Below are positions 7,204 through 8,353 of a stretch of DNA of 8,353 bases, in pieces. The stretch's first letter is position 1; each line of letters begins with the position of its first letter. The DNA comes from Lachnospiraceae bacterium (GTDB lineage Bacteria > Bacillota > Clostridia > Lachnospirales > Lachnospiraceae). The DNA lies in contig CAAEHZ010000078.1 in assembly GCA_900755865.1 (NCBI GenBank), positions 1 through 8,353 of the forward strand, read 5' to 3'. A model generated the notes under the pieces. That model was given only the letters and a program-made list of their open reading frames with translations, searched no databases and was not told where the DNA came from. The position numbers were made by a program, and so were the translations under genes.

Positions 7204-8133
7204 CTACTTGTTTTCTGTCTGTCTGCCTACTGTCTTCCATGTTGCTGCAAGGCTTGCGATTCCCTGTAACTCTGCGGGAAGCAGAATGGTATTTGCCTGA
7301 CCGTCAGCTACCTTTTCAAAGGCTTCCAGACTCTTAATCTTCAAAACTGCCTCGTCTGCTCCGGCTTCCTTCAACATTCTGATACCATCAGCGTTTGCCT
7401 GCTGTACCTTCAGAATTGCCTCAGCCTCACCTTCTGCCTCACGAATCATCTTCTCTTTCTCTGCCTCTGCACGCAGGATTGCAGACTGCTTATCAGCTTC
7501 CGCACGCAGAATTGCAGATTCCTTTGCACCTTCTGCTTCCAGAATCTTTGCCTTCTTCTCACCTTCTGCACGGGTAACTGCCTCACGTCTTTCACGCTCT
7601 GCCTTCATCTGCTTCTCCATGGCGTTCTGAATCTCAGCAGGAGGAATGATGTTCTTTAATTCCACACGATTTACCTTGATACCCCAGGGGTCTGTTGCAA
7701 TATCCAGCGCTGCTCTCATTTTGGTGTTGATGGTTTCACGGCTGGTTAAGGTCTGATCCAGTTCCAAATCACCGATAATATTACGCAGGGTAGTTGCTGT
7801 CAGGTTTTCAATCGCCATCATGGGATTTTCCACACCATAGGTAAACAGCTTCGGGTCAGTAATCTGATAGAATACAACCGTATCAATTCTCATGGTAACA
7901 TTATCCTTTGTAATAACGGGCTGGGGCGGGAAGTCTGCAACCTGCTCCTTTAAATTCACCCTTCTTGCCACCTTGTCAATAAAGGGAGCCTTTAAATGAA
8001 AACCAACAGACCAGGTTCCCTGATAAGCGCCCAGACGCTCAATGACATAGGCCTGCGCCTGAGGCACAATTTTAATACAGGATACCAAAATACAGATTAC
8101 CAATACTACAATAACACCCAGTAAAACTATCAT
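7204..8133 (-). CDS. SPFH/band 7 membrane protein, paraslipin (QmcA/stomatin-like)
   Basis: A membrane-anchored scaffold protein of the stomatin/prohibitin superfamily. Family members oligomerise on membrane microdomains, and some support FtsH-type proteolysis. The exact role here is unknown. Residues 2-20 form one hydrophobic anchor (IVLLGVIVVLVICILVSCI). The band 7 domain covers about 22-180, with family-typical segments IERLGAYQGT, GFHLKAPFIDKV, PVITKDNVTM, LTSRETINTKMR and DPWGIKVNRVELKNI. From about 178 to 255 lies a long Ala/Glu/Lys coiled coil, including an 11-residue repeat (IL-x-AE-xx-K) at 197-239. The tail ends in LLPAELQGIASLAATWK, a conserved C-terminal patch. The 309-residue length is normal. 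The ATG at 8133 has AAGGAG spaced 7 bases upstream. A perfect hairpin sits just before that site. The usual partner NfeD is not seen in the window; it could lie beyond 8353. Confidence 0.93.
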   Translation of the reverse strand: MIVLLGVIVVLVICILVSCIKIVPQAQAYVIERLGAYQGTWSVGFHLKAPFIDKVARRVNLKEQVADFPPQPVITKDNVTMRIDTVVFYQITDPKLFTYGVENPMMAIENLTATTLRNIIGDLELDQTLTSRETINTKMRAALDIATDPWGIKVNRVELKNIIPPAEIQNAMEKQMKAERERREAVTRAEGEKKAKILEAEGAKESAILRAEADKQSAILRAEAEKEKMIREAEGEAEAILKVQQANADGIRMLKEAGADEAVLKIKSLEAFEKVADGQANTILLPAELQGIASLAATWKTVGRQTENK

Positions 8134-8148
8134 ACTTTTTCTCCTTCT

Positions 8149-8170
8149 GTGCTGTTACCTGTGACAGCAC
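8149..8170 (-). promoter_or_regulatory. Leader hairpin directly upstream of the SPFH ribosome binding site
   Basis: A perfect 7-base-pair inverted repeat (GTGCTGT at 8149-8155 and ACAGCAC at 8164-8170, 8-base loop) lies two bases before the AAGGAG of the SPFH gene. As RNA it could influence translation or message stability. As DNA it could be an operator. The stem is visible in the sequence; its role is inferred. A weak -10-like TATAAA sits just upstream (8180-8185) without a recognisable -35. Confidence 0.5.
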
Positions 8171-8240
8171 TCACCTTTTTTTATATTTCTTTTTCCTGCA
8201 TCCGTGGCTTTTCTCCCGGATTACAGCTTACATTAATCTC

Positions 8241-8306
8241 CATTCCGCAGGCATCCCTTTGCCGAAGGAATCGCGAACTGAATTTCAGATTCAGTTCTGC
8301 GATAAA
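8241..8306 (-). repeat. Structured intergenic repeat, copy B
   Basis: The 66-base counterpart of the segment at 4724-4790. Its first hairpin is stronger than in copy A. AACTGAAT (8276-8283) pairs with ATTCAGTT (8289-8296) around a 5-base loop, and ATCGC (8270-8274) pairs with GCGAT (8299-8303) outside a small 1/2-base internal bulge. The second hairpin has ATTCC/GGAAT (8242-8246 with 8267-8271) enclosing GGCA/TGCC (8250-8253 with 8260-8263). It lies 107 bases upstream of the SPFH start, right after the terminator-like stem at 8309-8340. The function is unknown. Confidence 0.8.
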
Positions 8307-8340
8307 AAGCTACTTTGTGACGCCTGCGGCACAATATAGC
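8304..8340 (-). terminator. Probable Rho-independent terminator of the gene beyond the right edge
   Basis: Read on the minus strand, an interrupted dyad is followed at once by TTTTT (8304-8308). It consists of an outer stem GCTA/TAGC, an inner stem TTGTG/CACAA, a mismatch and a CG-rich tip, at 8309-8340. No coding frame was recognised in 8309-8353. This fits a terminator for an upstream gene, and would make the SPFH gene the start of a new transcript. The outer stem is interrupted by a 2x2 internal loop, so it is not a strong example. It could instead be part of the adjacent repeat. Confidence 0.5.
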
Positions 8341-8353
8341 CAAAGTCATATAA

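Noticed and set aside
8149..8182. Hairpin plus T-run as a plus-strand Rho-independent terminator
   Set aside because: The T-run starts five bases after the stem and there is no plus-strand gene to terminate.
4724..8306. Repeat pair as CRISPR repeats
   Set aside because: Only two copies, 3.5 kb apart, with genes between them and no regular spacers or cas genes.
8315..8334. TTGTG...CACAA dyad resembling a CRP-type operator
   Set aside because: The spacing between half-sites is two bases longer than a CRP site, and CRP is not expected as a regulator here. The following T-run makes a terminator a better reading.

Overview
The window looks like chromosomal housekeeping DNA from a Firmicute of the Clostridia, most likely a Lachnospiraceae member (Blautia/Ruminococcus/Dorea-like). 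This rests on family resemblance of the proteins (GreA, CoaX, DusB, a DUF6145-like protein and a HTH-type BirA), strong purine-rich Shine-Dalgarno sites, moderate GC content and the gene order. It is an inference, since no marker gene or search was available. All nine recognised genes lie on the minus strand, so transcription runs from high to low coordinates. No tRNA, rRNA, CRISPR array, transposase or phage gene was seen, and no stretch above 300 bases lacks a gene.

In transcription order: a 220-base intergenic region (8134-8353) holds a terminator-like hairpin, one copy of a structured repeat and a leader hairpin. It is followed by a membrane-anchored SPFH/paraslipin protein (7204-8133), ornithine carbamoyltransferase (6155-7138), the bifunctional biotin ligase/repressor BirA (5145-6125), a small acidic DUF6145-like protein overlapping birA (4796-5158), a second copy of the repeat (4724-4790), type III pantothenate kinase CoaX (3903-4676), tRNA-dihydrouridine synthase DusB (2938-3906, overlapping coaX), and an unrecognised tryptophan-rich 291-residue protein (1998-2873). 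A textbook sigma-A promoter with a dyad in its spacer (1958-1986) then drives greA (1414-1896) and lysS (1-1390, cut by the window edge).

Functionally, BirA (biotin attachment to acetyl-CoA carboxylase) and CoaX (first step of CoA synthesis) both feed malonyl-CoA supply. DusB and LysS act on tRNA, and GreA rescues stalled RNA polymerase. The short gaps and overlaps from birA to dusB suggest one transcript, perhaps including argF and the tryptophan-rich gene. greA-lysS has its own promoter. The least explained items are the two-copy intergenic repeat with a conserved two-hairpin fold, the inverted repeat embedded in the perfect greA promoter, and the tryptophan-rich orphan protein.
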